Shown: positions 1-12,224 of the stretch, piece after piece
Layout: the number at the start of each line of letters is the position of its first letter
How positions within the stretch are numbered: position 1 is the stretch's first letter
Program-made: the position numbers and the translations under genes
NCBI GenBank assembly: GCA_031308135.1
Contig: JAHLJT010008756.1
Span: 109,185,112 to 109,249,111, forward strand
DNA: 64,000 bases
Reading direction: 5' to 3'
Source of the DNA: Acheta domesticus
Taxonomy: Eukaryota > Arthropoda > Insecta > Orthoptera > Gryllidae
Notes under the pieces: model-generated
The model's input: only the letters and a program-made list of their open reading frames with translations
Told to the model about the DNA's origin: nothing
The model's database searches: none

Positions 1-587
1 TTAAACAAAATTTGTATCATCAATTTTGTAGTTTGAGAAAGATGCCGAAAAAATTAAAACTTACACAATTTTCGAAAACTCAGAATCTCAGAATCGGACC
101 TATGACATCTGAATAAGTGTATCTTGTTTTATTCTTACAAGAAATTTAAAGAAAAAAATTTGGAGTCGTTTTTCAGAAATTTTTCAAAATGTCCGGTGGG
201 CTTCATGTAATGTACCCTCAAATTTTGGAGAATAGTTTTCAGAATCTCAAAGCTTTGACGAAACCCAGATCGACTGGGGAATATCCATTTTGGAAGAAAT
301 CGTAAATATGGTTTAGGCGCTAGTAGTGTTCAGAGACGGACAGACGGACGTTTTCCTTTCAAATGGTTTTTTCGGTATCAAGGACCCATAAAACAGGGTG
401 TCTGGCTATACCAAGTGTTAGGGGATTTTTTTATTAATTTAGCAACTGGTTTTATCCACTTTTTCGTTATCACGGCCCGGCAATTAAATTTTTCCGACGA
501 AAATTGGCCATTTTTTCGCGCAGCATTACATAACTTTCCCTATACAAAGCATATCACTCCGTGTATACGTAAGTATACGGGAAAGTA
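1..587 (+). repeat. 1.55-kb repeat family, 3' part (copy A)
   Basis: This is the 3' portion of the dominant unclassified repeat family: last internal module, GACAGACGGACG microsatellite (333-351), the conserved GGTATCAAGGACCCATAAAA segment, and the palindromic GTATAC end closing in GGGAAAGTA. It corresponds to 17239-17829 in copy B, where the rest of the unit is visible. Confidence 0.85.
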
Positions 588-1418
588 AAAATATGTTTTT
601 TTTCTTGAATAGGTACTGACCCTCATGTGAGAGGAATTTATGTCCTCAATTATTCTACATAGCTCAGAAAGATGACGGTCGAACACATAAAAAATAGTGG
701 TGCAACAGAATGGCACAGACTTTCCCGTATTAGTATTCTATTTCCTTAGGCCTTCGCTAGCTATTCGGAATTGTCACGAATTCTTTCTTGCCAGCTGTCA
801 TGTATAACCCCCAAAAGTACATTTTTTTGTCATTTTCTTAATTTTTCGTTTTCCTATTGGTAGATTGGAAACATTAATTTTAGAATATTATAGAACACAA
901 AAACCTAGTCATAAATGGCAATTTGCTTTTAAAAATTATGTACCGTTTAAGAGGAAATGGCGTTTTAGCGCTACTAAAAATGCGAAATTTGAAGCTCATT
1001 TTCACAGAAAATGAGCAGATTTTTCAAAATACTTTATTCGAAGTTATTTAAAGCACTTACACTCACAAATATAGTAATGTTTACAAATTTCTGGTAATGT
1101 GCATATTAAAGATATGAGTGATCTTTCAAAAAAATTACAATTATGTAACTTTTGAAAAAACAAAAAAATAACCCAAAATAAACTTTACGCTATACCAAAG
1201 AGTGTAATTAGCACTATCCGTTACAAAAGTTTGAAGAAAAAATTTGCAGCCATATATGAGAAAATGGCGTTTCAGCGTTTCTAAAAATGCGAAATTTTGA
1301 GCTACTTTACTACAGAAAACGGTTGTGTTTTCGAGAAAGATTACTTGACATTATTTAAGGGACATGTACTCGTAAATATAATAATGTGAAAAAATCCCCG
1401 CTAATGTAAATATTATCG

Positions 1419-2407
1419 TAAGTAATATCACGAGAAGTGCTGTGCTAGCCGGTAAATTCACGACTCGCGTAGCGAGGAGTGAATTTACCGGCTAGCACAG
1501 CACTTCGAGTGATATTTAGTCTGACTATTTCACGAATAAACACATTACATGATTTGAAAAGATAATTTAAATCACAGGAATTACGAAAAGGGAAATATTA
1601 CTCAAAATTACAACCGAAAAATGAAAACCTTTCATTCAGTTCCGACTTATCACTGCCTCCTGGAATAACTTATAATCCAGTAACATTTGAATAACAGTTT
1701 AATGCAGAAAATGATTTCATATATGTTTCAATTTTATGGTAATAAAACTTTCGGAAAACAATTATAACAAGGCTACTGACAAGAACATTTATTAAAAACA
1801 CAATCATTAAAGTTGTAGGAAGTTGTTTTCCAAGTCTTGGTCTTCCATAGAAGTATTTGAAATGGAAGATGTACAAGATGAATTAGCAGCGGAATTCGTC
1901 AATTTCGACTGAACACACGTGTGTACTCAATAAAATATTTTCCTGAATAATTTTGGTTGTAACGTTCCACATAGTTTTGATGGCATATTCTTTGTGCTCT
2001 TCACAATCTAATCTTCGTATATTAATTGCCTAAAACATGTGTAATTTCTTCATTTGTAGTTTGTGCTGTCCATTTGTATTCTCTGTCTTGACAAACTTCT
2101 TGAAATTTCTTTTACACACTTTTTCTGTTTCTTTTGCTGTTTTGCGGCACTGAATCTTTAATAATAGATTCTATTTCAGAGTTTTAAACATTACCAAAAC
2201 CACACATTTTGATATTATATTGATGCACAAGAGCCATTTTGGAGGTGAAACAATTGCTATCGTTATCTTAAAAAGGTAAACAAAGGTTTTACAGCGATAA
2301 AAAAGGTAAACAAGCTGATGGCGATAAACATCTGGGATTGGTTTAGTTTGAATATATCCAGGCTTACCATTGGCTACTTACGACGCCGATAGACATGAGT
2401 GAAATAG
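1419..2407. mobile_element. Unclassified insertion of about 990 bp, present only in copy A
   Basis: Copy A reads ATTATCG, then this segment, then a repeat of TCG followed by ACGTGAG; copy B reads ATTATCGACGTGAG without interruption. The shared TCG (1416-1418 and 2408-2410) may be a 3-bp target repeat. The left end carries a long hairpin (1435-1505), and GACTATTTCAC just inside it (1523-1533) recurs inverted at the right end (2399-2409). No transposase frame is visible. It looks like a non-autonomous DNA transposon, but I cannot name the superfamily. It is nested in a copy of the 1.55-kb repeat family. Confidence 0.7.
1435..1505. repeat. Perfect 27-bp hairpin with nested inner stem
   Basis: The left arm (1435-1461) and right arm (1479-1505) are perfect reverse complements. 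The 17-base loop contains a further CTCGC/GCGAG stem closing on GTA. Pairing resumes outside the arms (AATATCAC with GTGATATT). It sits at the left end of the copy-A-specific insertion and is absent from copy B. Confidence 0.9.
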
Positions 2408-3230
2408 TCGACGTGAGAAACATGTGAAAAACTTTACATTTTTGTAATATTTGAAAAAACCAACCTATAGAGCAATATGTCTTTTATGTCATCTGATAGA
2501 ATACATTTACCACTATCCACACCAAAAGTTTAAAAAAAAATTTGAAGCCGTTTTTGAGAAAATTTTGTTTTTGTAATTTTTTAAAATTGCATATATTACA
2601 CGCAATATTGCACAAAAAAATTACTAAAATTTTGAAAGAACTTAATATGCAGAACAAATTTTATTTGAAGAAAAAATCTCTATCTTTAATTTTGTAGTTG
2701 GAGAATGTCGCCGAAAAAATTCAAACATTCACAATTTTCGAAAATTCAGTTATCCGTTAAAATCGGACCTATGCCATCTTAATAAGTGTATTTTACTCTA
2801 TTCACACAAGAAATTTAAAGAAAAAATTTGAAACCGTTTTTGACAAAATTTTGAAAATCCCCGGGGGCCTTCAACCCCTCAAATTCTACAGAATCTTTTT
2901 CAAAATCTCAAATCTTTGACTAGAACCAAATCGACGGGGAATATCCATTTAAGAAGGAATTGTACGTATGGTTTAGGCGCAGGAGACAGACGGACGTTTT
3001 CCTTTCAATTGGGTTTTCGGTATCAAGGACCTAGAAAACAGGGTTTCTGGCTACACCACATGTTCGGGGATTTTGTTTCTTAATTTAGCAACTGGTTTTA
3101 TCTTTTTTGTTTTCACGGCTCGGCAATTAATTATTTCCGCCGAAAATTGGCTATTTTTTCGCGCAGCATTACATAACTTTCCCTATACTACGTATATCTC
3201 TTTGTGTATACGTACGTATACGGAAAAGTA

Positions 3231-5870
3231 AAAAGTACTCAGGAGAATGATACTTTGCGTACTGGCATTCACGGATTCACTCAAAATTAAACTCTTTTTC
3301 ATAAAACAATTTATACCATAATCTCTGAATTTTGTTCAATAGACATTACTTACAAGAAATATATATTTACACAAATGCCCTGTATGAATGAAAACAAAAA
3401 TGATCTTATAACTATAATACTTTTACACTCACATTAGCTACTAGCAATATAGAAAATTTAATCATATGATTTCATGTTACCAACTGACAGAGATTCCAAA
3501 ATGAAAATTCTTATCTTCACTTTCTCGCCTTTCTATTTTTCAGAAATTTGTCGAGAAAAGAAACAAAACATGGATTGTATACCGTTACCTGAAACACAAT
3601 GTATTTCCAAAAATAATCTTTAGAAACTTTTATGAACTGCTTATTCTCTTTTACTTTTTCAAAGAAACTCAATCGCACTATTTAAAATAATTCTTTATAA
3701 AATTCTTGCATGATGTTTCAACTTGTTTATTTAAAAATAAGAATGATTGATTCTATAGTTTTTTAATGTAAGTTTCAAAAATTTTCAAATACTTGGTAAC
3801 GCATTGCTAATTATTTTTTGCAATTATATAAAATTTAGATGAGAGTTCAGGATACTATAATTCCGTTCGGAACTTTCTTTCTTGTTGCGTTGCGACCTTC
3901 AGTGACGGTGGTTGAAATGAGGTAGCGACGTGGCACCCAGCTGCGCGGTGCGCCTCGCGACTTTGTCTCCACCGTTAAAACCCCGACGCCGTGGTGTTGG
4001 CCAAGCGTTCGCTTCCGTAGGGTTTTTTGCAGTTCGTTCTTGTGATAATTTTCACAATTTTCAGTGAAATCTCACGCCAAGATACCAATTGAAGAATAAC
4101 CAAAATAGAGAGAAGGGAGAAACAAAATAAAACTGGAAAAGGAGACATCCACGATGAGTTCAATATTCACTTGGCTCGTACATTCTTCCCACTTCCCACT
4201 ACTCTTTGAAATGTATGCACGAAATTTTTTAAATAAGCACACAATTATTTGCATTTCATCTCAATTTAAAGCAATTTACCTCTTCTGTATATCTTCAAAG
4301 AGTTTCTCCTGCTTCAGAAACGATGTCTCGTATTGGTACTATGCACGTAGTGTTTCGTCTGCCGCCGTGCGACTGCTCCGGTCGGCTCCCCGGTTCCAAA
4401 AGAAAGAAATGTTACCTATAGCTTTTCGTGTCGTCTTGCTATTTCAGGAAACTCTGTGGTTATATTTTTGCACTTGTTTTCTTTATTTTTATAGCGCGCG
4501 TTTCAACTGGTCCCTGTTTACACAGTCGAGGAATGTGACACGTTTTACTGGTTTTTTACTAAAACGGGTGGTTATAGTACTAGTTCTTGAACATTTTTTT
4601 AAATAGTATTTTCGTTTCATTCCTCTGATCTTGAGACCAAATAGCGATTAGGCATCAAATTTCAGAACTGTTAAATTCTTCTCTTGCATCAATTTACTCG
4701 TCGATCACTTTCATACGCTTGAGTCACGTTGGCTATCCTGCCTGAGAGGAGGACGAGAATGGCTGGCATACCTGAGAGCTGAGTTGTTAATGAGCCACAG
4801 CGCTGGGGGTGCAGATATTTTTAGACCACGTGACGCTGGCTTCACTTGTCCAGCAGCTAGTTTTCACGTGGAAGTATGTAAACCTCCCTCCCACGTTCAT
4901 CGGTGGTCACATGGGGGTGAGCCATGGGTCCAATCAACTGCATATTGTCAACTTACTATTTAATATTGACAATTTAAAAGCTTAAATTAATTTATTAAGA
5001 AGCGGAATTTTGTTAATTTAATATAATTTCTTATTATTAAATCCATTTTCAATGTCGGAGAACTGGTCAACACTGTTATTACAAAAAATGTTCACATCGA
5101 AGGCTACGTGTCTATTTTCGATACATAGTTAATTGTGGTTATTTAAGAACGAGTTGGCGACCAAAACGCGTTTCTTATGGTCCTCCATTCCAAACTGACC
5201 CTAACAAACATATAAAAGAGAATGTTCTCTTACACCAGGAAGGTAATACAGGACAATATATTCTAAATATTAATTGCTTTAATATTCGCAAACGAATGTC
5301 ATTCTGCTACATGAATAAAACCTCCTGTAGAAATAAATTGGAAAACACGTGAAAGAAAACTTTATAAGTTTAAAGATAATGCATCAAGTATTTATTAATA
5401 TATAACAAGCATATTGGTTCTGCATATTAAACTTGAATTTTGCAAATTTGCAGATACTTCAATTTTTGTTTTTTTAAACGTCCCACAAGCGTTAAAAGAC
5501 GAAATACTCCCAAAGAGATCAGAAAGGTTATAATAATAAAATTTGTTTACTACGAAAAGTGAACTTCTTGAGTGTACAGACATGTGAGAAAACTACGCAG
5601 GGATGTTAATTACGTGTTTTCTGTATGTAATTTTTAGTCTAGTCGATAAACTATTTTTTGTAAAGAAACCAGAACCATTGTCATAGCAAGTGTAAGCTTT
5701 TAACTTACAAATAACACGATTTTCTCTTAACTTAATGCATCTCATGCATACGCACAGAACTTCGCCCCTTAATTACTCGCTAGAAATTATTCCCGGCTTC
5801 GCGTCGGGGCGTAGCTCAGGTATAAACTAAGCGGAATTAAGAGGGAAATGTAATATATTCACGCGCATGC
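3231..5870. other. No supported gene (copy A interval)
   Basis: AT-rich DNA with a moderately GC-rich patch at 3880-4030. The 150-residue frame at 4154-4606 is not conserved intact in copy B (20411-20818). No repeat other than the large duplication is recognised. The same applies to 19487-22120 in copy B. Confidence 0.6.
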
Positions 5871-5879
5871 AAGTACGGA

Positions 5880-6330
5880 GGCATATATTTAGACCCTCGT
5901 CCTTTCAAATCGCCTCGGAGACCACTCGAGGAAAAGGGAAGAGAGAAAGAGAATATCGAGGTGAAAGTGGAGACGTAGGTAAAATATGTGGAGTAAAAGG
6001 AGGTGGAAGTGCGGGTAGAGAGGTGGTGGAGGTGAAGATAAGAGAGGACATGGAGCAATAAAAGTAGATGTAGACGGAGGCACAGTCCTAGGGGACTTGG
6101 TGGCAGTGATGAGAGCGAGGGCGGAGGTGGAAGCGGAGGTGAAAGTCGAGGCCAAAAGCAATTGCCGAAGACTTGGCGGTGTTAAGGCGGAGGGTAGGAG
6201 GAGGGCGAGGAGACAACGGCCACAGTTGTAACGACGGAGATTGCCGTGGAAGTGAAAGAATAGAAGAGATAACTACGCTAATTCCGAGGGCAGTGATCAA
6301 AAGAAAATGAGAATGTTTGAGAAACATGGC
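5880..6330 (+). other. Purine-rich low-complexity block (copy A)
   Basis: A long G/A-rich run of GGAGGTGGAAG-type words is repeated at 22135-22570. Its open frames on both strands are products of composition. I see no splice or start context that supports a gene. Confidence 0.6.
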
Positions 6331-7329
6331 AACTCAGCTTTGCAAAGCAAGCGCATATTACAAGGCAGTTAAGTTGTTTTGAAGACAAAAACGTACAGAT
6401 GAAGACTGCAACGTGTTATTAATTGTGTCTCTAAGGTTACAAATAGAAAAAAGAAGGATTATCTAACGGTTACGAAGAATAAATAATGAATGAAGAGAGT
6501 GAGACGAAGTTTTCTACATTATTAATTTTCTTCATCTTATTTTTATGTTTGTATCGTGGTGTGCATAAAAACTTTAATAAATGAATTTGTGACACTATAA
6601 TGTAAATTTTTAGATAAATTTTTGTAAATTTTTGTAAAATAATTGTAAATTTTTAGATAAATTAACCAACTAGCGAATTCGAAGAAAAGCGGTCTATACG
6701 AGTCGTCCACCATACATTCTGCATTACGAGGAAATGCAGAAAGTCTAGTAAGCTAATCAGTTCGTCACGCTCGTCCGCTAGCAGAGAAGTCCGTGTGAGG
6801 AGGGTGCAATGTAAAGCGCTCCTTGATTGGGAGCGATGGACGCGTGGAAGTGCGAGAGGACAAACGCAAGAGGAGTTTCAAAGTTTCGCAGAGCCTAAAT
6901 GGGGGCCTGAGCAACAGAGCAAGAGATATTTGGAACGATGATTAAGGCCCAAAGGTGTAGAAAAGATGAAGAAACAGACTTGAGAGACACACGAGGTAGT
7001 GAATACGAGAAATTCTGTTAATGGAAACGGATCGTTGAAAAAAATATCACAAGAGACTCTCTAGTATTTTTGTGTGTTTTATCTGTATTTTTTATATTCT
7101 GTTTGGCCCGTGTATTGGGAACAGACTATCATTAATGGTACGAAATTTATAAATAATTCAACCTATTGTGCATTTAATATCGCTACAGTCTACCTGTATA
7201 TCTTTCAACTATTAAAAAAACGTGAAAAATGAAACCTGGTAAGTTTGTACAATATCACAAGAAGCTATTTTTCACAGGGCTTGAAAAGAGTGTAGATATA
7301 TAAACTCCAAATTGTTAAAACAACGTTCA

Positions 7330-7760
7330 CGAAAATGTGGAAGGGCTACAAACTGGGACTGGAAAACTATTGATGGCGAAATGATCGGAAGAAGAATAGA
7401 GCTTGTAGTAATTTGGGATGAAGATGGGTAGTGGTAATTGTAACGGTGGGATGAAGGTTGTGGGTGAAAAGGTCGGAGCAAAGGTGAATAATGGAGGCGG
7501 GAGTGTTAGTGAGCCAGGATGGGAAAGATGTACGAGAAGAAGCGAATGGAGGCTATTTGGGGATTCTCGTTGAGGAAAGAATGAGATGGCGAAAGGATGA
7601 GGGGATGGGAGACAGGGAGATGAGGCTAGGAAAATGAAAGCAGATGGGGAGACGAGCTGGGGAAGAAAAGCGTAGAAGAGATAAAGATGCAAGAAATCGG
7701 CAATGGAAAGAAGTGGTGAGGAGATGCATCGATGTGGACTTAGCGAAAAAGAAAGAAAAA
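7330..7760 (+). other. Purine-rich block (copy A)
   Basis: G/A-rich sequence with a matching copy at 23560-23995. Frames of up to 121 residues occur here, but they are low-complexity and are not kept intact between copies. Confidence 0.5.
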
Positions 7761-8029
7761 TTGAGGAAGCAGAGCACAGAGATCCAACTCATCTACAAAG
7801 AACACAAACGATAATAGAGAACAGACCGAGCTGTTGGCGCCATGGAGATTATCCGTACAACGTCGTGTCTGGTGTAGAAGGCAAGGGGTACAGACACTGG
7901 GAGGGAGACAGAGGGAGGGGCATGCGTATGTGCGGTTCAAAAATCATTCGCACAGAGAACGGGAATTATCAGAGAGGTTTGTCAGGGTATCTGGTACAAA
8001 CCACAGCACGGAGACAGGCATCTCCCAGC

Positions 8030-8880
8030 GCCTTAACACCCCCGAGTCCCTGCCCTTCGAGTGAGCCATCACGCAGTGCAGCGCAGAGCAGGGGTGGCGG
8101 GGGTGGAGCAAGCGAAAGCGGAGAAGGCTGGCTCTCGCTAATTGCTCATCACACTGTCTCCCTCCGCTCCCCCCGAACATCGCCTTGACCCACCTCACAC
8201 CCACGCGCACGCAGCGCAAACGCAGCTCCCGTTCGCCCTCCTGGCCCAGGTTGCGCCCTAGCATTGCCCTCGACCCTCGTACTGCCCTCCTTCCGTCTTG
8301 GCCTGCGCCTCCGCCTTCGTCTCCGTCCGTGAAATGACGTCCGCCCTTGCCTTGTGCCCGCCACCGCCATTACCTCGTTCTCTACACCCTCCTTCACCTT
8401 CATCCCGCATAAGCCTCCACCATCGCCTCGTCTTCCACCCCGTCTAGGCTTCCGCTCTTGCCCAGGCACCGCCGCCACATTCGCTTCCTTAGCCTCCTCC
8501 TCCGCCTCACCCCCTGCCATGTGCCCTTGCCCTGACCACCACATTCGCCTCGCCCTCCTCTCTCGCCTTTCCCTCCACCTCGGCCCTCGCCTCGGCTCCT
8601 CTCCGCCTCGGCCCTCGCCTTGCCCCCCCGCCCTTTCCTTGGCCTCTGCCGCTGCCTCCACTTTCTCGCCCGCCTGCGTCTTAACCATCTCCTTTGCCGT
8701 GGTTTTGCCTCTCCCTCCTCCTTCGCCGTCCTTATTCGCATTTCCATTCCTCCTCCTCACCACACCGCTTCCAGTCGCAGGCAGCGCTCTCCTAAGGTCC
8801 TTCGGACGCTTCGGGTTTTCACAGGCAGCGGAATGAACTAACGACCTGCGCTTCGCCTTGCGCACTCGCCACCGTGGCCC
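8030..8880. other. C/T-rich, CpG-containing low-complexity block (copy A)
   Basis: Degenerate CGCCTC/GCCTTG words dominate. The 250-residue minus-strand frame (8149-8901) and the 160-residue plus frame (8354-8836) are made almost entirely of Arg, Gly, Ala, Pro and Ser. Both are disrupted by length changes in copy B (24260-25110), where insertions and deletions are concentrated. I treat it as non-coding, possibly the edge of a CpG island. Confidence 0.6.
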
Positions 8881-9929
8881 CTGAGTAACAGCCGCAGCCA
8901 TTTTTCCCTCTTCGTGCTTGTTAGCTCATTAGGTTACAGTGCAATTACTTTCGTTGTAGTTGTAAAGCCCTGATCAATGAGTCGACTCCAAAGTTATTCA
9001 CTTACATGGAAATAGGAGGAGTAAATGCATTGAAAAATGAATGTGTTAACCAATTTTTTTAAGATATTTTGTAAATGTGCATTATGTGTTAAAAATTAAT
9101 GTGAAGTAAGGGAAAAGCTTATAATGTACGAATATCCTCGCCCATAGACTAATTCATTTATGTGTCTAATAACGAAATATTTCCAGATACTTAATGTTTT
9201 TATATTAATGTTCTATTAGATTCATAGAACTATTGTTTTATTTCGTTTGTTACACATCTTTTAGATTCATGCAACTTATAATTTGTTTTATCTCGTTTTA
9301 TTTCGTTTTTTCATCAAAATTCACAATTTTTTGTAAAGTGTTCTTCCACACTCTAAATTAATGCTACTTTTTCCAAGCTGGTCTGAAATATTTCAATCTT
9401 GGCTGTAACGATTAATGATTTAGTTGTATGATTCGCTCCATTCTTGATTATCTAGTTTATACTTTTGAGTACTGGACTACATGCATAATGTATTTAGTAG
9501 TAATGTAATTAGTTGAATAGCACAGACTCAAGAGATGTTGAATGAGAGAGAGCAGTAAACGCATCTATAATACGATAAAATTTAAACAGGAATAAAATCA
9601 GTTTATTCTCTCTGTATTGCAATTACTGGTATCTCTAAACAAAATAAAAATATCCATTATGCGCGTGATGATGAATTTCTTCGCAAACCTCGCCAAATCC
9701 ATCTTCCATCCAGTATAAATCCCCTGGTCACACCCATTTCCTCTCCTCACCCTCCAGCCGTCTTCACTCTGTTCCCCATCCACCGCAAACCAGAGAGACA
9801 TCCATTGGGAAACAACCATACTAGCAAAGAGAGCGCAGTTCTCTGGAAGTACGAAACACTTGCGGTGGATTGCCGCCTCCGTCTGCGAATACAAACGAGG
9901 GCCGCGTTGGTGGTGGCAGCGGCCGCGAA

Positions 9930-10400
9930 ATGAGGGCGTATACGAGGCGGGGATGGCTGCAGCGGCGGGTGGTGGAGGCGGTCGGGACGCAGTGGGGGCC
10001 TCGAAGGCCGCGGAAAGGCATGGCAACGGAGAATGAGAGAGGCGTGGGGGTGTGAGAGGAGGGAGGCGGCTGAGGTATTCGTGATGGAGGGGGCGGCGGG
10101 GACGGCGGGGCGGGGTAGCGGGGGGGCGGCAGGGGTGGCTGAGGTATTGGTGATGGTGGGGATGGCGGGGCGGCAGGCGGCAGGGTGGCGAGGCGGGGGG
10201 CGGTGGGGGGTGGGGAGGCGGGGGCGTGGGGCAGCGGGGGCGGCAGGGGTGGCGGGGACGGCTGAGTTATTGGTGCTTGGGGGGTGGAGGGGCGGGCGGG
10301 GGCGGGCGGCGGGGCAGCGGGGGTGGCGTGTCAGTCGTGAGCGGGGCGGGGGCGGGGGCAGGGGCGAGGGCGAAGTTGCAAGGTGCGCGCTCGGATCATT
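9930..10400 (+). other. G-run-rich block with strong GC skew (copy A)
   Basis: There are dense runs of three to seven G on the plus strand in words such as GGCGGGGGC. Copy B has the equivalent at 26150-26570 with many length differences. Several stretches fit the G3+N1-7 pattern of possible G-quadruplexes. The long predicted frames here (9747-10481 minus) are compositional. Confidence 0.7.
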
Positions 10401-10447
10401 AAGGAGCAGCAGTTGGCGAGCCGCGCTCCGGGCTGCTTTATCCGCCG

Positions 10448-10488
10448 CACAGTGGGGCCAGAAAGGGGGAAAGTATGGCAAAAAGTAT
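10448..10488 (+). repeat. Left terminal inverted repeat, recombination-signal-like
   Basis: It begins with CACAGTG, identical to the consensus heptamer of vertebrate recombination signal sequences. After a 23-bp spacer comes GCAAAAAGT, which shares the CAAAAA core of the nonamer ACAAAAACC. The resemblance is seen directly; any functional meaning is inferred from the known Transib/RAG relationship. Confidence 0.75.
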
Positions 10489-12184
10489 TTTAAGCGTTTT
10501 TCAGGATTAATGGAAATAAAAAACAGATTTAATAAATAAAAACAATCCTCTTTAATTGTTTAAACGTGAAATATTGATTCTCTACAAGTAATTTTCATTT
10601 CTGGAAAGATCAGAGGTTTCCAGAGCAAATTGAAACCTGATAGGTCCACAAAACCTTGTTGAACATTTTTGTTTTGTCATATTATATTTTTTCATTTGAT
10701 TCGGGGCTTTCATAAGTCAATTGCAGAGGAAACTAATTATGTAATGAAAATATCTGGTTAGTTGCTTCGGGATTTGAAATAAATGTCTGCTTGCGGATTG
10801 ATGTGATCTGTCATATTCCCGTATACCAAACAAATGTATTTGCCAGATTGTCCTAAAACATGATTAGTCAAGACATTTCTGTGCTTGCAAAAGCGCGAAA
10901 CGGTGTGGTCTAAAAGTGGCTGTAGTCTTACTTCAGCAGATATTTCAGTTACAATAATTGCTTCTTTTGGCGAGCAAGAAGTCTGCTTTCGCCAACTGAA
11001 ACTTTTTGTATAATCGAGAGATATTTTTTCTTATATTTTATTGTACTGCTATCCGTAAGGTTTCTTCAATAAAGATAACGCTTCAGTTCCCTGACGTTCT
11101 GAGTTTGTGGGATGCCCACTTATGTAACCGATAGAGTATTTTGAAGCGCGGTTCGGTGTAGTCATTGTCACATCTTTACCACTTTAGCAGAGTCAACTCA
11201 CGGGAAGAAACGTAAACTCATTTGGGCTGACATATGATAGCTCTGATGGAGAATGTTTGGACCGTAAAACGTAGTCTTTGACGTTAGATCCTCAGAAACC
11301 TTCTAAAGAGAGCCTTACGTGGCCCCGGACCCATTTTTTCACGTTGGAGGTCGAATTGTATTCTAATAAAAGCTGCCAACAATTTTTATTTTTTTGCAAA
11401 ATATATCCTCTCTGCGATTAGAATCTTACATTTTTCCTAAAGTCGGCCATAAAATTTACACACTTTATTAAATCCGACTTTCCGTGTTTGGACCACTTAG
11501 TATGTTTTTCCAAGAATTCCTTCAAAATCTGATTTGTTCGCTTTATCCTTATCGGAGTGTTTAATAGCATCAAAACAGATCCCACCTCGTTAATTCAAGA
11601 GCTATCAGTGCGAGATCCCGAAGGAAAAATAAAAAAAATATAATATTGTTGATAGAAAGGCTTACAAAACGAGGTGCGCATGATTATAAAACAATGCGCC
11701 TTCATACAAAATGGGGCAAACAGGGCAAACTTTATTAAGCTTTGAAAACTAGATGAATTACAGAATCCAGTGCAATTAATATGATTGTCCGGGAAATGCC
11801 CGAAGGTAACTAAAAGACAGTATGAAAAAACAGGATTTAAAACTTTAGTTTCGTTGTGACCACGTGGTTTCTACGAAATTACTAAAATTATTTTTAAGTA
11901 ATATGTTTTTTATTAATTACAGAAATTAAAGCACATATCTACAGGTATCACATCTACGGCACATTCCATTCTGCTACCCACGAGAGCAAAACTATGTGAA
12001 ATCAAAATCACACCTCTCTTCGCCTCCGCGAGCGAAGAAGTGCGCCGCGCATCGCTTGTGCAAGTTCAACTTGCATAGCAGGAGGTGTCTTGATTCCCCT
12101 ACCCTAAACCAAAAGGGGAACGATGATGAAGCAAACATTTTACTACACTTTCATGTGAAAGGAGCCTCTGAAGCCTTTGATTTT

Positions 12185-12224
12185 AGACTTTTTTGCCAAC
12201 TTCCCCCCCTCTGGCCCCACTGTG
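12185..12224 (-). repeat. Right terminal inverted repeat, recombination-signal-like
   Basis: Read on the minus strand it starts CACAGTG and has GCAAAAAAG after a 21-bp spacer. It pairs with the left end at about 80% of positions, with small length differences in the G-run. The target repeat CGCCG follows directly, then the gap. Confidence 0.75.

Larger units (their letters stand above)
695..3230 (+). repeat. 1.55-kb repeat family, full unit (copy A) with nested insertion
   Basis: It runs from the 5' end TAGTGGTGC to the palindromic 3' end GTATACGTACGTATAC followed by GGAAAAGTA. Without the nested 1419-2410 segment it is 1,544 bp, close to the 1,549 bp of its copy-B counterpart (17938-19486). 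It has no long open frame. A 107-bp spacer separates it from the preceding unit's 3' end. Confidence 0.85.
1..10447 (+). repeat. Long direct duplication, copy A
   Basis: This whole stretch recurs at 17239-26631 in the same orientation with the same order of sub-features and few differences apart from small indels. The offset between copies drifts from 17238 at the left to about 16184 at the right, mostly because copy A contains the extra 1419-2410 segment. Copy A probably continues left of the window. It stops at CGCCG, the target site of the 10448-12224 transposon. The mostly small differences, a separately assembled piece and a 100-N gap make alternative alleles placed side by side the likeliest explanation. 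A real recent duplication is the alternative. Confidence 0.95.
10448..12224. mobile_element. Transib-like (RAG1-family) DNA transposon, non-autonomous, allele-specific
   Basis: The 1,777-bp element is bounded by imperfect inverted repeats of about 40 bp, both starting CACAGTGGGGCCAGA. It is flanked by the 5-bp direct repeat CGCCG (10443-10447 and 12225-12229), and copy B has the unoccupied CGCCG at 26627-26631. A 5-bp GC-rich target repeat plus CAC-starting ends resembling the V(D)J recombination signal heptamer is the known signature of Transib elements; the family call is inferred from this. No long transposase frame is visible inside, so it is probably non-autonomous or decayed. A 17-bp palindrome (12059-12075) lies near the right end. 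Other superfamilies with CAC ends fit the 5-bp target repeat less well. Confidence 0.75.

Noticed and set aside
4154..4606. 150-residue frame, with a 135-residue version at 20411-20818
   Set aside because: The two copies differ by a frame-changing homopolymer base at the end, there is no recognisable domain, and codon content looks random.
7703..8188. 161-residue frame recurring at 23936-24490
   Set aside because: The C-terminal part changes frame and length between copies and the sequence is low-complexity. Recurrence is explained by the duplication.
8149..8901. 250-residue minus-strand open frame, longest outside the LINE
   Set aside because: Composition is Arg/Gly/Ala-rich low complexity; several other frames overlap it, and the equivalent in copy B is broken by length changes.
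9747..10481. 244-residue minus-strand open frame
   Set aside because: It is a run of Pro/Ala/Arg from the G-rich tract, differs by indels in copy B, and its frame crosses the transposon boundary at 10448.
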